A stretch of 64,000 nucleotides of DNA from Azophilus sp965220835 (GCA_965220835.1 OZ244842.1:3596001-3660000), one strand, 5' to 3'. Shown: positions 1 through 9,270, counted from the stretch's first letter. A program made the numbers and translations. Notes: generated by a model not told the origin, from the letters alone.

Positions 1-1442
1 ACGGCGGTGACGTGGTCATGGGTCTCCACCTCGTGGCGGCGGGCGGCGCGGAAGCTCTCGGATTCGCCGATGCGCCCCACTACGGCGATGTGCGGGCGGC
101 TGGAGCGGCGCACGAAGAAGGCGATGGACAGCAGCACGCCGACAATCAATCCGGTTTCCACGCCCAAGGCCAGCACCGTTGCCATGGTGACCAAGCCAGT
201 CACGCCATCCTCCCGGTACAGCTTCCAGTGCCGGCTGATGGCCCCGAAGTCGATCAGGCCGATCACCGACACGATCACCACCGCCGCCAGGGTGGCTTGC
301 GGGAGATTGGCGAACAGCGGCGTGAGGAAGAGCAGGGTCAGCAGAATCACGGCGGCGCAAACCAAGGAGCTCACCGGCGTGCGTGCGCCGGACTGATAGT
401 TCAGGCTGCTGCGTGAGAAACTGCCCGCCACCGGGGTGGCGCCGCTGAATCCCGCCGCCAGGTTGGCGGCGCCAAGCGCCAGCAGCTCTTGGCCGCTGTC
501 CAGGCGGGTGTGTTCCCGGTTGGCGAGCGACGTGCCGATGGTGTAGCTCTCAACGAAGGCGACCGCAGCGATCATCGCAGAGGACGGCATCAGTGCCAGC
601 CACATCAAGGGGCTGAACGGCGGCAGCGTGAACTCCGGCAATCCGCCGGGCACTTCGCCGGCGGTGGCCACCCCAAAACCGGCGTCCAAATCCAGCGCCG
701 TCACCAGCAGCGTGGCCAGCATCAGGGTCAACAACGGACCGGATTGGGCCACGAAGGGCGAGCCAGCGAGCTTGGGCCAAATCCTCCCCACCAACCTCGT
801 GCCGTAGCGTGCGGCCGCCCATAGCAGCAGCAGGCTGCCGACGCCGAGAATCAGCGTGATGGCATGGAAGCCAAGGAAGTTCTGCAGCACGGCGAACAGT
901 TCCGCGATGGGCAGGCCGTCCCGCTGTGCCGCTATGCCCGTCAAGGCGCTCAGTTGGCTGGCGATGATCAGGATGGCGGCGGCGTTGACGAAGCCGGTGA
1001 TGACCGGATGGCTCAGCAGGTGCACGACGCTGCCCATCTGGGTGAGCCGCAGCAGCAGCAGGAACAGGCCTGCCTCAAGGCAGATGACGGTGGCAACGCC
1101 AAGGTGATTGCCGCCATAGTCTGGGGCGTGGGTGCCAATCGCGGCTGCCACCATCAGCGCCGCCACCGCCGTGGGCCCCACCACCAAATGCCGGGACGAG
1201 CCCATCAAGGTGTAGAGCACCATCGGAACCAGGCAGGCGTAAAGGCCCGCCGATGGCGGCAACCCGGCCAAGTAGGCGTACGCCACGGCCTGGGGCACGG
1301 AGACCACGGCGACAATCAGCCCGGCGGTGAGGTCGCTGTTGAATGCCGTGCGGTCATAGCCCCGCAAAACCCGCAACAGAGGCACTTGGGCACGCCACCC
1401 ACGATCCGGATCGATGTGCCTCGCTGTGGGTTCATCCGCCAT
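1..1442 (-). CDS. SulP family anion (sulfate-type) transporter, C-terminus cut by window edge
   Basis: Inner-membrane permease of the SulP/SLC26 family, which moves sulfate, bicarbonate or related anions; the substrate cannot be told from sequence. Reading from the ATG at 1442 gives MADEPTARHIDPDRG, then a hydrophobic multi-span domain. About 480 residues lie inside the window. The first transmembrane segment has the SulP signature region (DLTAGLIVAVVSVPQAVAYA), followed by GLPPSAGLYACLVP and later FSRSSLNYQSGARTPVSSL. Any STAS domain would lie beyond position 1 and is not visible. The gene is divergent from panB and isolated in this window. The family call is secure; the ligand is unknown. 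Confidence 0.9.
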   Translation of the reverse strand, partial: MADEPTARHIDPDRGWRAQVPLLRVLRGYDRTAFNSDLTAGLIVAVVSVPQAVAYAYLAGLPPSAGLYACLVPMVLYTLMGSSRHLVVGPTAVAALMVAAAIGTHAPDYGGNHLGVATVICLEAGLFLLLLRLTQMGSVVHLLSHPVITGFVNAAAILIIASQLSALTGIAAQRDGLPIAELFAVLQNFLGFHAITLILGVGSLLLLWAAARYGTRLVGRIWPKLAGSPFVAQSGPLLTLMLATLLVTALDLDAGFGVATAGEVPGGLPEFTLPPFSPLMWLALMPSSAMIAAVAFVESYTIGTSLANREHTRLDSGQELLALGAANLAAGFSGATPVAGSFSRSSLNYQSGARTPVSSLVCAAVILLTLLFLTPLFANLPQATLAAVVIVSVIGLIDFGAISRHWKLYREDGVTGLVTMATVLALGVETGLIVGVLLSIAFFVRRSSRPHIAVVGRIGESESFRAARRHEVETHDHVTA

Positions 1443-1578
1443 GATGCTGATTGTACTTGACTTTTTGGAGCCGAGTTCGCCCTCAAGCACTTTGCCGCCG
1501 GTCCACTGTCCCTGCTGGGCCCTAACCTGTCCCGCCTCAGCAACACACCGGACTCTCTCCTATTCAACGCTCTAGGAG

Positions 1579-1719
1579 TTTGGCGCCAGCCAAACTCCAA
1601 CGAACCGAAGGTTCGCTTTGGCACCAGCCAAACTCCAACGAACCGAAGGTTCGCTTTGGCACCAGCCAAACTCCAACGAACCGAAGGTTCGCTTTGGCAC
1701 CAGCCAAACTCCAACGAAC
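1579..1719. repeat. 38-bp tandem repeat, 3.7 copies, palindromic units
   Basis: Copies start at 1579, 1617, 1655 and 1693; the last is partial. Each unit holds two short dyads, tttggc/gccaaa around a 4-base loop and cgaacc/ggttcg around gaa, so every unit can form two hairpins. The first copy differs at one base (gcgcc for gcacc). The array lies in the 563-bp gap between divergent sulP and panB. The rest of that gap (1443-1578 and 1743-2005) shows no convincing gene. The unit length is not a multiple of three, so coding function is unlikely. Confidence 0.9.
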
Positions 1720-1742
1720 TTTGGCCCCCTGGGCCAAAGTTC
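1716..1742. other. Perfect 12-bp hairpin at the end of the 38-bp repeat
   Basis: gaactttggccc and its exact complement gggccaaagttc are separated by the 3-base loop cct. No T-tract follows on either strand, so this is a strong structure but not a standard intrinsic terminator. It appears to extend the tttggc/gccaaa dyad of the adjacent repeats. Confidence 0.6.
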
Positions 1743-2005
1743 GCCTTTACAAATCCCCCCAATCCACCCTACCCTTGGCCGAGGCTTCGATCCCATGCGG
1801 GGACGGAGACCGCTGGCGCGCCATTGGGCGGCGCCGGCCACGCTTAGCAAGCGCCAGGACTTGATCCGCCTTGGAGGACAGGTACCCATGCAATTCGATG
1901 GCAACAGCCACTCACGCAGGGCTTCAGCGCGTCAATGCGCCTCTTGTGCACCGCCTGCAGTTCCAGGTCTTGGCCTCGTGCTCCAAACAAACCTCGGAGG
2001 TCGCC

Positions 2006-2794
2006 TTGAACACCCTTGACTTTGCGCGGCGCAAGGCCGCTCGCGAACCCATTTCCATGGTCACTTGCTACGACTATTGGTCGGCGCAGGTGTTGAATCG
2101 AACCGAAGTCGATTGCCTGCTGGTGGGCGACAGCCTCGCCATGGTCATGCACGGCTTCGACAGCACCGTGCAGGCGACCGTGGAGATGATGGCGCTGCAC
2201 GCCGCCGCGGTTCGCCGTGGGGCGCCGGACAAGTACATCGTCGGTGACATGCCCTTCCTGTCCATGCGCAAAGGCAAGGGTTTTGCCATGGATTCAGTGC
2301 AGGCGCTTATGCAGACCGGCGTCAATGCCATCAAGGTGGAGGGCGAGGCGGGCCAGACGGAGCTGACGGCCCACATCGTCGAATCCGGCGTGCCGGTCAT
2401 GGGGCACCTGGGCTTGACGCCCCAGTCCGTGCAGGCCCTAGGGGGGCACAAGGTGCAGGGCCGCAATGAAGGCCAAGCCGGGCGGATCCTTGATTCCGCG
2501 CAGAAGCTGGAGGCGGCCGGCTGCTTTGCGCTGGTGCTCGAATGCGTGCCCCGGCAGCTGGCGCGGCGCATCACCGAGGCGCTTTCCATCCCCACCATTG
2601 GCATCGGCGCGGGGCCCGACACCGATGGCCAAGTGCTGGTGCTGCAGGACATGCTGGGCATGAACCCAGAATTCAAGCCGCGCTTTTTACGCCATTACGC
2701 CGATGGGCGCGGTCTCATACGCGACGCTGTTGACCGCTTTGCCGAAGACACCTTGACCGGCGCGTTCCCGGCTACCGCGGAGTCCTATGGATGA
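2006..2794 (+). CDS. panB: 3-methyl-2-oxobutanoate hydroxymethyltransferase
   Basis: Makes ketopantoate from 2-oxoisovalerate and 5,10-methylene-THF, the first committed step of pantothenate synthesis, in the cytosol. The TTG start at 2006 is chosen because ggaggt lies just upstream and the 262-residue product matches the usual family size (about 264). The open frame extends further upstream to 1871 but that part is unlike PanB. Visible motifs: TCYDY (20-24), LVGDS with metal ligand Asp42, DMPF with Asp81, VKVEGEAG, GHLGLTPQS, LVLECVP and GIGAGPDTDGQ. panC follows after 79 bp and coaX overlaps panC, so the three probably form one unit. panD is not present nearby. Confidence 0.95.
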   Translation: MNTLDFARRKAAREPISMVTCYDYWSAQVLNRTEVDCLLVGDSLAMVMHGFDSTVQATVEMMALHAAAVRRGAPDKYIVGDMPFLSMRKGKGFAMDSVQALMQTGVNAIKVEGEAGQTELTAHIVESGVPVMGHLGLTPQSVQALGGHKVQGRNEGQAGRILDSAQKLEAAGCFALVLECVPRQLARRITEALSIPTIGIGAGPDTDGQVLVLQDMLGMNPEFKPRFLRHYADGRGLIRDAVDRFAEDTLTGAFPATAESYG

Positions 2795-2873
2795 GAGTGT
2801 TCAGCGTCCCGAACAACCGTGCGCCGATGCGGAAGGAAAAGCCTGATCACCCCAAGACAGTCTGCACTTGTCC

Positions 2874-3683
2874 ATGAAGGTTCTGCGCGGCATTGATGAG
2901 TGGCGGCGGTATCGCGCCGAGCTTTCCGGCAGTCTCGGCTTCGTGCCCACCTTGGGCGGGCTGCACAAGGGCCATGCCGCCTTGATTCAGCGGGCCGCTG
3001 CCGAGAATGACCTGGTTGCGGTGAGCCTCTTCCTGAACCCGACCCAGTTTGACGACCCTAGCGATCTGACCCGCTATCCGGCCAGCCTTGAGGATGACTT
3101 GGCCTACGCCGAGGCGCAGGGGGCGGCGGCCGTGCTGGCTCCGGACCGGGAGGCGATCTACGCGGATGGCTTTCGCTTCAAGGTGGAGGAGTCGCCGCTC
3201 AGCCACGAACTCTGCGGCGCCCATCGGCCAGGACACTTCAGCGGTGTCCTGACGGTGGTGCTGAAGCTCTTGAACTTGGTCAAGCCGAACCGCGCTTACT
3301 TCGGCGAGAAGGACTACCAACAGCTTGAGCTCATCCGCGGCTTGGCGGCGGCTTTCTTCATTGACTCGGAGATCGTTGCCTGCCCAACCGTTCGCGATGC
3401 CGATGGCCTCGCCTTAAGCTCGCGCAATGCCCGGCTCGACGCCGCAGGCCGGGCGCTGGCGCCCCGGCTGCGCGAGGCGTTGGGCTGCCCGGGCTCCGAT
3501 GCCCAGGTGGCTGATGCCCTTGCCCGCATGGGCTTTGACGTCGACTACGTGGCCAGCAGTTTCGGCCGGCGGCTGGCGGCGGCGAGCGTCGGCAACGGGC
3601 CGGGCCGGGTGCGGCTGATTGACAACATCCCGCTGGCGCAGGTGCATGCGGGCGGCGACGCACAAGGAGGCAATCCATCATGA
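2874..3683 (+). CDS. panC: Pantothenate synthetase
   Basis: Joins pantoate and beta-alanine in an ATP-dependent reaction. The nucleotidyl-transferase HIGH motif appears as GGLHKGH near residue 31, followed by FLNPTQFDDPSDLTRYP, GHFSGVLTVVLKLLNLV, FGEKDYQQL and the KMSKS-equivalent LALSSRNARL. The usual PTMG is PTLG here. The product is about 269 residues, slightly short because the C-terminal domain is compact, and it ends near RVRLIDN as in the family. ATG 2874 is preferred; an in-frame TTG at 2868 is possible and neither has a clear ribosome site. The stop overlaps the coaX start (ATGA). Confidence 0.93.
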   Translation: MKVLRGIDEWRRYRAELSGSLGFVPTLGGLHKGHAALIQRAAAENDLVAVSLFLNPTQFDDPSDLTRYPASLEDDLAYAEAQGAAAVLAPDREAIYADGFRFKVEESPLSHELCGAHRPGHFSGVLTVVLKLLNLVKPNRAYFGEKDYQQLELIRGLAAAFFIDSEIVACPTVRDADGLALSSRNARLDAAGRALAPRLREALGCPGSDAQVADALARMGFDVDYVASSFGRRLAAASVGNGPGRVRLIDNIPLAQVHAGGDAQGGNPS

Positions 3684-4450
3684 TTCTGGCCCTCGATGTC
3701 GGCAACAGCCAGATTTACTGCGGCGTCTTTGACGACGGCCAACTGGTGGTGCAGTTTCGGCGCACCTCCACCGTGCGGGGCTCGTCGGACGAACTCGGCG
3801 TCTTCCTGCGGGCGGCGCTGCGGGAGAACGGCATCGAACCCAACAACGTTGCCCAAATCACCGCGTGCTCAGTGGTGCCGGACATCAACTACTCCCTGCG
3901 CGCCTGCTGCCAGAAGTACTTCAGCATCGAGCCGCTCATCCTGCGCCCCGGCATCAAGACGGGCCTCAAGATCGGCTACAAGGATCCCAAGGAGGTGGGC
4001 GCGGACCGCATTGCCGATGCCATGGGCGCCATCAAGCTGTATCCGGACCGCAACCTGATCGTCATTGATTTCGGCACCGCCACCACCGTGTGCGCCATCA
4101 CCCGGCACCGGGAATTCCTCGGCGGCAACATCGTGCCCGGCCTGCGGCTGGCCATGGACGCCTTGGAATCCAATACCGCGCAACTGCCCTCGGTGGAGAT
4201 CAAGCCGGTGCGCTCGTCAATTGGCCGCACCACCGTGGAGAGCATTCAAAGCGGCCTGTACTGGAGCAACGTTGGCATGGTCAAGGAACTCGTGCAGCGG
4301 ATCAGCAGCGAGGTTTTTAAGGATGACCCGCCCCTCGTGATTGCCACCGGCGGCTTCTGCCATCTGTTCAACCGCGAAAAGCTGTTCGACCGGGTGGCGC
4401 CCGACCTGATTCTCACCGGCCTGCTGGAAGCGTTGCGGCTGAACCCGTAG
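3680..4450 (+). CDS. coaX: Type III pantothenate kinase
   Basis: Phosphorylates pantothenate, the first step of CoA synthesis proper. The product is 256 residues with the ASKHA-fold motifs of type III kinases: DVGNSQIYCGVF at the N-terminus (phosphate 1 loop), GIKTGLKIGYKDPKEVGADRIADA, DFGTATT (phosphate 2) and GGNIVPGL. The type III enzyme is unrelated to CoaA. Start overlap with the panC stop implies translational coupling, which ties pantothenate production to its commitment to CoA. Confidence 0.95.
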   Translation: MILALDVGNSQIYCGVFDDGQLVVQFRRTSTVRGSSDELGVFLRAALRENGIEPNNVAQITACSVVPDINYSLRACCQKYFSIEPLILRPGIKTGLKIGYKDPKEVGADRIADAMGAIKLYPDRNLIVIDFGTATTVCAITRHREFLGGNIVPGLRLAMDALESNTAQLPSVEIKPVRSSIGRTTVESIQSGLYWSNVGMVKELVQRISSEVFKDDPPLVIATGGFCHLFNREKLFDRVAPDLILTGLLEALRLNP

Positions 4451-4567
4451 ACTGTTTCCGGCCAACCACACGAAGGAGTGGGAGTAAGTGCTTGTGAACC
4501 GGCGCGGAACGTTTCGCCGACTCACAGCCCGCGCCGCTCCCATTCACACCCATCGCCGGAGGCTTCG

Positions 4568-5551
4568 GTGCCCGACGGGCCGCGACAGGACCTTTCCATC
4601 CGCCAAGACACGGCCATGACCTACAGCGGGGCCTCGTCGTTCCTGCGCTGCCGGCGCACGCGGGACATCGAGGGCGCGGACATCGTGGTCTCCGGCCTGC
4701 CCTTTGATTGCGCCACCACCTTCCGCCCAGGCGCCCGTTTCGGTCCAGCGGCCATTCGCGCCGCCAGCGTTCAACTGGCGGAGATCGCGGAGCGCGCGTT
4801 TCCCTTCGGCATCGACCCCTTCGCGGCGCTTGGGGTGGCCGACTGCGGTGACTGCGAGTTCGATTCCGGCTACCCGCAACATGCCGTGGAGGTAATCGAG
4901 CGCCATGCCCGCGCCATCCTGGCCCAGGGCGCCATGATGCTGACCTTCGGCGGCGACCATTTCGTCACTTACCCGCTGCTGCGCGCCCACGCGGAGCGTC
5001 ACGGCCCGCTGGCGCTGATTCACTTCGACGCCCACGTGGACACTTGGCCGGATGACGGCGAACGCCTCGATCACGGTTCGATGTTCCTGCGCGCCAAGCG
5101 CGAGGGGCTGATCGACGTGGCGCACTCCGTGCAGGTCGGCATCCGCGCCTACAGCGACAGCGACCACGGCTTCACCATACTGGACGCGCCTTGGGTGCAT
5201 GAGCATGGGCCCGGCGCGGCGCTCAAGGAAATCCTGCGCATGGTGGACGACCGCAAGGCCTATCTCACCTTCGACATCGATTGCTTGGACCCAGCCTTCG
5301 CCCCAGGCACCGGCACCCCGGTGGCCGGCGGCTTGTCCTCGGCCCAGGCGCTGGCCATCGTGCGCGGGCTTGGGCCACTCAACATCGTCGGCATGGATGT
5401 GGTGGAAGTGGCGCCGGCCTACGATCACGCCGAAATCACGGCCATCGCCGCCGCCACCCTTGCCCATGACTTCATTGGCGTGCAGGCGCTCAAAAGGTCA
5501 AAGGCATCGAATGCCGCCGTCCCGTCCGGCACAGCCAAATCCGTCACCTAA
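4568..5551 (+). CDS. Ureohydrolase (agmatinase/arginase family)
   Basis: Binuclear-manganese hydrolase of the arginase superfamily, most like agmatinases, which release urea from agmatine to give putrescine. Metal-ligand motifs are complete: GGDH, HFDAHVDTW and FDIDCLDPAFAPGTGTPVAGG (split here only by reading), with MDVVEVAPAYD near the C-terminus. GTG 4568 is favoured because ggagg sits 5 bases upstream; this gives 327 residues. ATG 4616 is an alternative lacking a ribosome site. Guanidine-, guanidinobutyrate- or formimino-substrate relatives share these motifs, so the substrate is not certain. The next gene begins 4 bases after the stop. Confidence 0.85.
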   Translation: MPDGPRQDLSIRQDTAMTYSGASSFLRCRRTRDIEGADIVVSGLPFDCATTFRPGARFGPAAIRAASVQLAEIAERAFPFGIDPFAALGVADCGDCEFDSGYPQHAVEVIERHARAILAQGAMMLTFGGDHFVTYPLLRAHAERHGPLALIHFDAHVDTWPDDGERLDHGSMFLRAKREGLIDVAHSVQVGIRAYSDSDHGFTILDAPWVHEHGPGAALKEILRMVDDRKAYLTFDIDCLDPAFAPGTGTPVAGGLSSAQALAIVRGLGPLNIVGMDVVEVAPAYDHAEITAIAAATLAHDFIGVQALKRSKASNAAVPSGTAKSVT

Positions 5552-5555
5552 AGCC

Positions 5556-6467
5556 ATGCACCTTGGTCTGACGCCCTGGAACTTCAGTGACCGGTCCGCC
5601 AAGTCCTTGGCCCGGCAGGCGCAAATCGGCGAATCCATGGGCTATGAGTCGTTTTGGCTGCCGGAAAGCCACTTCACCGAGGGTGCCCTGCCGGACCCGC
5701 TCATGCTGTTGGCGGCCACCGCCGCAGGCACGCAGACCATTCAACTCGGCACCACCTCCTATCTGTTGCCGATGCGCAATCCCCTGCTGGCCGCGGAGCA
5801 AGTGGCCGTGCTCGATCAGCTCTCCGCCGGACGCGTGCTGCTCGGCGTCGGGCGCGGTTTTGCGCCGGCCATGCTGCGGGCCTTTGACGTGGCGCCTCGG
5901 GAAAAACGGGCGCGTTTCGAGGCCAACCTGGACGTGATGATGCGGGCATGGGCCGGAGAGCCGATCGCCGTGGAGGGCGCCGACGAGCCGCTGCGGCTCG
6001 ACCCGCTGCCCGTCCAACAGCCCCACCCCCCGGTCTGGGTGGCCGCCTTCGGGCCGAAAGCGCTGGCTCAAGCGGGACGCCTTGGGTTGCCGTACTTGGC
6101 GTCGCCGATGGAAACGCTGAGTAGCTTGCAGGCCAACTTTGAGGCCCACGGGCGGGCGGCAGTGGAAGCGGGCCATGGCGAATTGAGCGTTCGGCCCATC
6201 ATGCGCACGGTGTTCATCGGCCGCAGCCGCCGGGAGGTGGAGGCGGTGAGGCAAAGCCTCGCCGAAGCCGGGCGGCCGCGGCGGGACGACGACGCGGACG
6301 TCGAGGATTGGGCGTTGGTTGGCGATCGCGGCTATGTGGGGGCAAAACTCGATGAGTACCGGGAAGCGCTAGGCGCCACGCACATCGTCGTCACGCGCTT
6401 GCGCATCGGCGGCATTGCCGAGCAGCGTCTGATGGCGTCCATCGCCGATGTGCTGGAATTGTTCTGA
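5556..6467 (+). CDS. Luciferase-like flavin monooxygenase (LLM family)
   Basis: TIM-barrel flavin (FMN or F420) dependent oxidoreductase of the bacterial-luciferase superfamily, 303 residues. It starts MHLGLTPWNFSD. Visible family features are GYESFWLPESHF, IQLGTTSYLLPMRNPLLAAEQ, the core LSAGRVLLGVGRGF and PPVWVAAFGPKALAQAGRLG. ATG 5556 is used although the frame is open far upstream, because the upstream part lies inside the ureohydrolase gene. Tight spacing suggests cotranscription with it. Substrate cannot be deduced; a gammaproteobacterial context favours FMN over F420. Confidence 0.85.
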   Translation: MHLGLTPWNFSDRSAKSLARQAQIGESMGYESFWLPESHFTEGALPDPLMLLAATAAGTQTIQLGTTSYLLPMRNPLLAAEQVAVLDQLSAGRVLLGVGRGFAPAMLRAFDVAPREKRARFEANLDVMMRAWAGEPIAVEGADEPLRLDPLPVQQPHPPVWVAAFGPKALAQAGRLGLPYLASPMETLSSLQANFEAHGRAAVEAGHGELSVRPIMRTVFIGRSRREVEAVRQSLAEAGRPRRDDDADVEDWALVGDRGYVGAKLDEYREALGATHIVVTRLRIGGIAEQRLMASIADVLELF

Positions 6468-6485
6468 CCGATCAAGGGACCCCAC

Positions 6486-7499
6486 ATGACATTCACAGTC
6501 TTGTATCCGTTCTTTCGTTGGGGGCGCCACCGCGACGTGGAAATCGCCAGCATGGGCGAAGCCGGGCGCGCCGAGTTCAGCGCCACCTTCGAGGCGGTCA
6601 GCGCTGCCCAGTGGGCGGCCTGCGACGCCATCGTCACGGTGGCCGACCTGCCGGAAGGCTGCCGTGCCCAGCTGCGCCAATGCCGCATCGTCGTCACCCC
6701 CAAGGTCGGCTTCGACAACTTCGATCTCGCCGCTTGGGCCGAGCTTGGCATCCCCCTATGCAACGTGCCGGACTACGGCACCCAGGAGGTGGCCGACCAC
6801 GCCATGGCGTTGATGCTGTCGCTGATGAAGGGCATCACCTTCCACACCCGGGAGCTCAAGGCCAATCCGCAAGAAAACTGGCGCCCGGCGCTCAATCCCT
6901 ACGGGCGGCGGCTGTCCGCCTGCACGTTCGGCATCGTCGGCTTGGGCCGCATTGGCACGGCGGCGGCGCTGCGGGCCAAGGCCTTCGGCATGGACGTGGT
7001 GTTTTACGACCCCTATCTCAGCAACGGCGTCGATCTCGCCATCGGCGTGCGGCGCGTGCATGCCTTGGCGGAGCTGTTCGCCGCCAGCGACGTGGTCAGC
7101 GTGCATGCGCCGCTTTCGCCTGAGACCGAGCGGATGATCGACGCCCGCGTGTTGGCTGCCAGCAAGCCGGGGCTGGTGCTCATCAACACCGCGCGCGGGC
7201 CCATCGTCGATCTGGACGCCTTGGCGGAGGCGCTGAAGAAGGGCCAGGTGCAGGCCGCCGGCCTCGACGTGCTGCCGGAGGAGCCGGCCGATCCGCAACA
7301 TCCCCTCATCAAGGCTTGGGCCAATAATGAGGAATGGGTGGACCACCGCCTGCTCATCACGCCCCATTCCGCCTTCTTCACCCCGGAATCAGCGTACGAC
7401 ATGCGCTTCAAGGGCGGCGAAATCGCCCTGACCTACCTAACCGGCGGGCGGCTGCAGAATTGCGTCAACCAGCATCTACTGGATCAACAAGCGCCATGA
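6486..7499 (+). CDS. D-isomer-specific 2-hydroxyacid dehydrogenase
   Basis: NAD(P)-dependent dehydrogenase of the phosphoglycerate dehydrogenase/CtBP superfamily, 337 residues. The substrate domain contains VGFDNFDLAAWAELGIPLCN and DYGTQEVADHAMALML. The Rossmann loop is GIVGLGRIGTAAALRAKAFG. The catalytic set is present: Arg in NTARGPIVD, Glu in LDVLPEEP and His in LLITPHSAFF. C-terminal-binding-protein-like members with this spacing act on varied 2-keto acids, so the substrate is open. It lies 18 bp after the luciferase-like gene on the same strand, probably one operon. Confidence 0.88.
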   Translation: MTFTVLYPFFRWGRHRDVEIASMGEAGRAEFSATFEAVSAAQWAACDAIVTVADLPEGCRAQLRQCRIVVTPKVGFDNFDLAAWAELGIPLCNVPDYGTQEVADHAMALMLSLMKGITFHTRELKANPQENWRPALNPYGRRLSACTFGIVGLGRIGTAAALRAKAFGMDVVFYDPYLSNGVDLAIGVRRVHALAELFAASDVVSVHAPLSPETERMIDARVLAASKPGLVLINTARGPIVDLDALAEALKKGQVQAAGLDVLPEEPADPQHPLIKAWANNEEWVDHRLLITPHSAFFTPESAYDMRFKGGEIALTYLTGGRLQNCVNQHLLDQQAP

Positions 7500-7688
7500 G
7501 CACCTGCGTCCGCGCCATTCGGCAAGCCAATTGGCGGGCCAAAAGACGAGCAAGGGCAAACGTCCGCAGCCTGCCGCGGGCGCCGTTTGCATCGCGCGAC
7601 GTTCTCGAAAATCAGCGATGACTCAATGGAATTTCATGCTGTTTCCAGAATTGATTAGCCGCTTGGTGGATTATCCGGTTTCAAGTTC

Positions 7689-8447
7689 ATGAGTGAGCCC
7701 AACTTTGAAAAGCGGCGCCAGCGGGTCTATCTGATTCTCTCCGGCATGTTCCTCGGCACCTTGGCGCTGCTGAACGTGCTCGGCATCAGCCGCTTCCTGG
7801 ACCTGTCCTTCGAATTGTTCGGCGTCAACATTCCGATGGTGGTGGCCATCGGCGTGCTGCCCTATCCCATCACCTTTCTGTGCACGGACCTCATCAGCGA
7901 GCTGTTCGGCGAGAAGAAGGCGCGGGACATGGTTTGGGTGGGCCTGCTGCTCAATGGCTGGGTGGTGTTCCTGCTCTGGCTCGGTGGCGTGCTGCCTGGC
8001 TTCGAGCCCATGGACCCCGCCACCGGGCTGCCGCAAACCGACGCTGCCGGACGGCTGCCGGTGTTCTTCGAAGTGCGCCAACTCGCTTTCGGCGCAGTGG
8101 CGGCATCGATGATCGCTTACATGGCCGCCCAGTTCTGCGACGTGCGGCTGTTTCACTTCTGGAAGAGGCTCACCGGCGGACGCCATCTATGGCTGCGCAA
8201 CAACGCCTCCACCATGACCAGCCAAATGGTGGACACCACTGCGGTGATCCTCATCACCCACTTCTACGCCCATGCGCTGCCGATTGACGAAGCGGCGCCC
8301 TTGGTGCCCCAATTGCTGACCTTCATCCTCTCCGGATACGTCTTCAAGCTGCTCGTGGCGGCCGTCGATACCGGCCCCGTGTACTTGCTGGTGCGTCGGC
8401 TGCGGCCCTATTTGGGCCTAAGGGGCACGGAGGAGGCGACGGGCTAA
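7689..8447 (+). CDS. yhhQ: Queuosine precursor transporter (COG1738/YhhQ family)
   Basis: Inner-membrane importer for queuine or preQ precursors used in tRNA queuosine modification. The 252-residue product has several hydrophobic spans and the family's charged signatures: TDLISELFGEKKARDMVW after the second span, AYMAAQFCDVRLFHFWK, GRHLWLRNNASTMTSQ, then VDTGPVYLLVRRL at the end. The gene is separated by 189 bp from the dehydrogenase upstream, a stretch with nothing recognisable. Family is clear; which precursor is carried is not. Confidence 0.9.
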   Translation: MSEPNFEKRRQRVYLILSGMFLGTLALLNVLGISRFLDLSFELFGVNIPMVVAIGVLPYPITFLCTDLISELFGEKKARDMVWVGLLLNGWVVFLLWLGGVLPGFEPMDPATGLPQTDAAGRLPVFFEVRQLAFGAVAASMIAYMAAQFCDVRLFHFWKRLTGGRHLWLRNNASTMTSQMVDTTAVILITHFYAHALPIDEAAPLVPQLLTFILSGYVFKLLVAAVDTGPVYLLVRRLRPYLGLRGTEEATG

Positions 8448-8485
8448 GGCGCAGTGCCCGGCCCCGCGCGCATCAGGGCGCTCGG

Positions 8486-9181
8486 CTACCGTTCCACTTG
8501 GCCAAGGTTGGCGTGCAGCACGCCGCCGTTGATGACCGGGTTCTCGGCCGCCCAATGCAGGGCGTCGGCGATTTCCCGGGGCTCTATCAGCCGGCCGTAG
8601 GCGGATAGGCCGCGCACGGCGTCCATGGCGTCCTCCGGTACGTGGGCGCGCAGCATTTCCGTGTCCGTGAAGCCCGGGCAGATGCAGGCGGTGTGGATGC
8701 CCCGGCCAGCCAAGTCCTGGCAGGTGGCGCGCATCATGCCGACCAGCGCGTGCTTGGTGAGTACGTAGGAAAAGCTGTTCGGCACCGCCTTCTCGGACAG
8801 CGTCGAGCCGACGTAGAGGATTGATGAGCCGGTTGGCATGCGGGGAATGACGAAGCGGTTCAGCGTGTTGGGCGCCGCCAGGTTGACCTCCATCACGGCG
8901 CGCAACTGTTCGCTCGGCGTATCGGCGGCGCTGTCGTTCAATAGCCGCGAGGCGTTGTGGATGAGCGACACCGCCTCGGCGCCGGCTAGGGCTTCGCTCA
9001 GCCGTTCGCCCAATGCGTCAAGGAAATTCGCATCCGACAGGTCGCCAGGCAGGTGATTGACCGACGGCAGGGGGCAGGGACGGCGGGAGATGTTGGTCAC
9101 CGCGTAGCCGGCGTCCGCAAAGCGCTGCGCCGTGGCGAGACCGATGCCGGCGCTGGCGCCGGTGATGATCAGCGTTTTCAT
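8486..9181 (-). CDS. Short-chain dehydrogenase/reductase
   Basis: Classical SDR oxidoreductase, 231 residues, shorter than the usual 250. The nucleotide-binding TGASAGIG motif occupies residues 7-14. The NNAG-like motif reads HNAS, which is seen in divergent SDRs. The active-site Ser (VGSTLSEK) and the YVLTK pair follow, then CPGFTDTEML. It is convergent with the yhhQ gene and 38 bp from it. No partner genes indicate a substrate. The promoter would lie in the 9182-9270 stretch beside a tandem repeat. Confidence 0.87.
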   Translation of the reverse strand: MKTLIITGASAGIGLATAQRFADAGYAVTNISRRPCPLPSVNHLPGDLSDANFLDALGERLSEALAGAEAVSLIHNASRLLNDSAADTPSEQLRAVMEVNLAAPNTLNRFVIPRMPTGSSILYVGSTLSEKAVPNSFSYVLTKHALVGMMRATCQDLAGRGIHTACICPGFTDTEMLRAHVPEDAMDAVRGLSAYGRLIEPREIADALHWAAENPVINGGVLHANLGQVER

Positions 9182-9270
9182 GGCGTACCAATATACCTAA
9201 TGGCGGGATGCCCAGCGGATAACTTCCGAACGGCCGATGCACCTCCCTCTCAATGAAGCGGAGCATTGGT

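Noticed and set aside
1579..1719. CRISPR array
   Set aside because: The 38-bp units are directly adjacent without spacers and no cas genes are present; the same applies to the other arrays.
4451..4567. Guanidine riboswitch before the ureohydrolase
   Set aside because: GC-rich inverted pairs (ggcgcgg/ccgcgcc and gggag/ctccc) are present, but the conserved ACGR loops or other known guanidine motifs were not found.
7503..7621. Open frame continuing after the 2-hydroxyacid dehydrogenase
   Set aside because: Short, basic and without a start signal or homology; treated as spacer.
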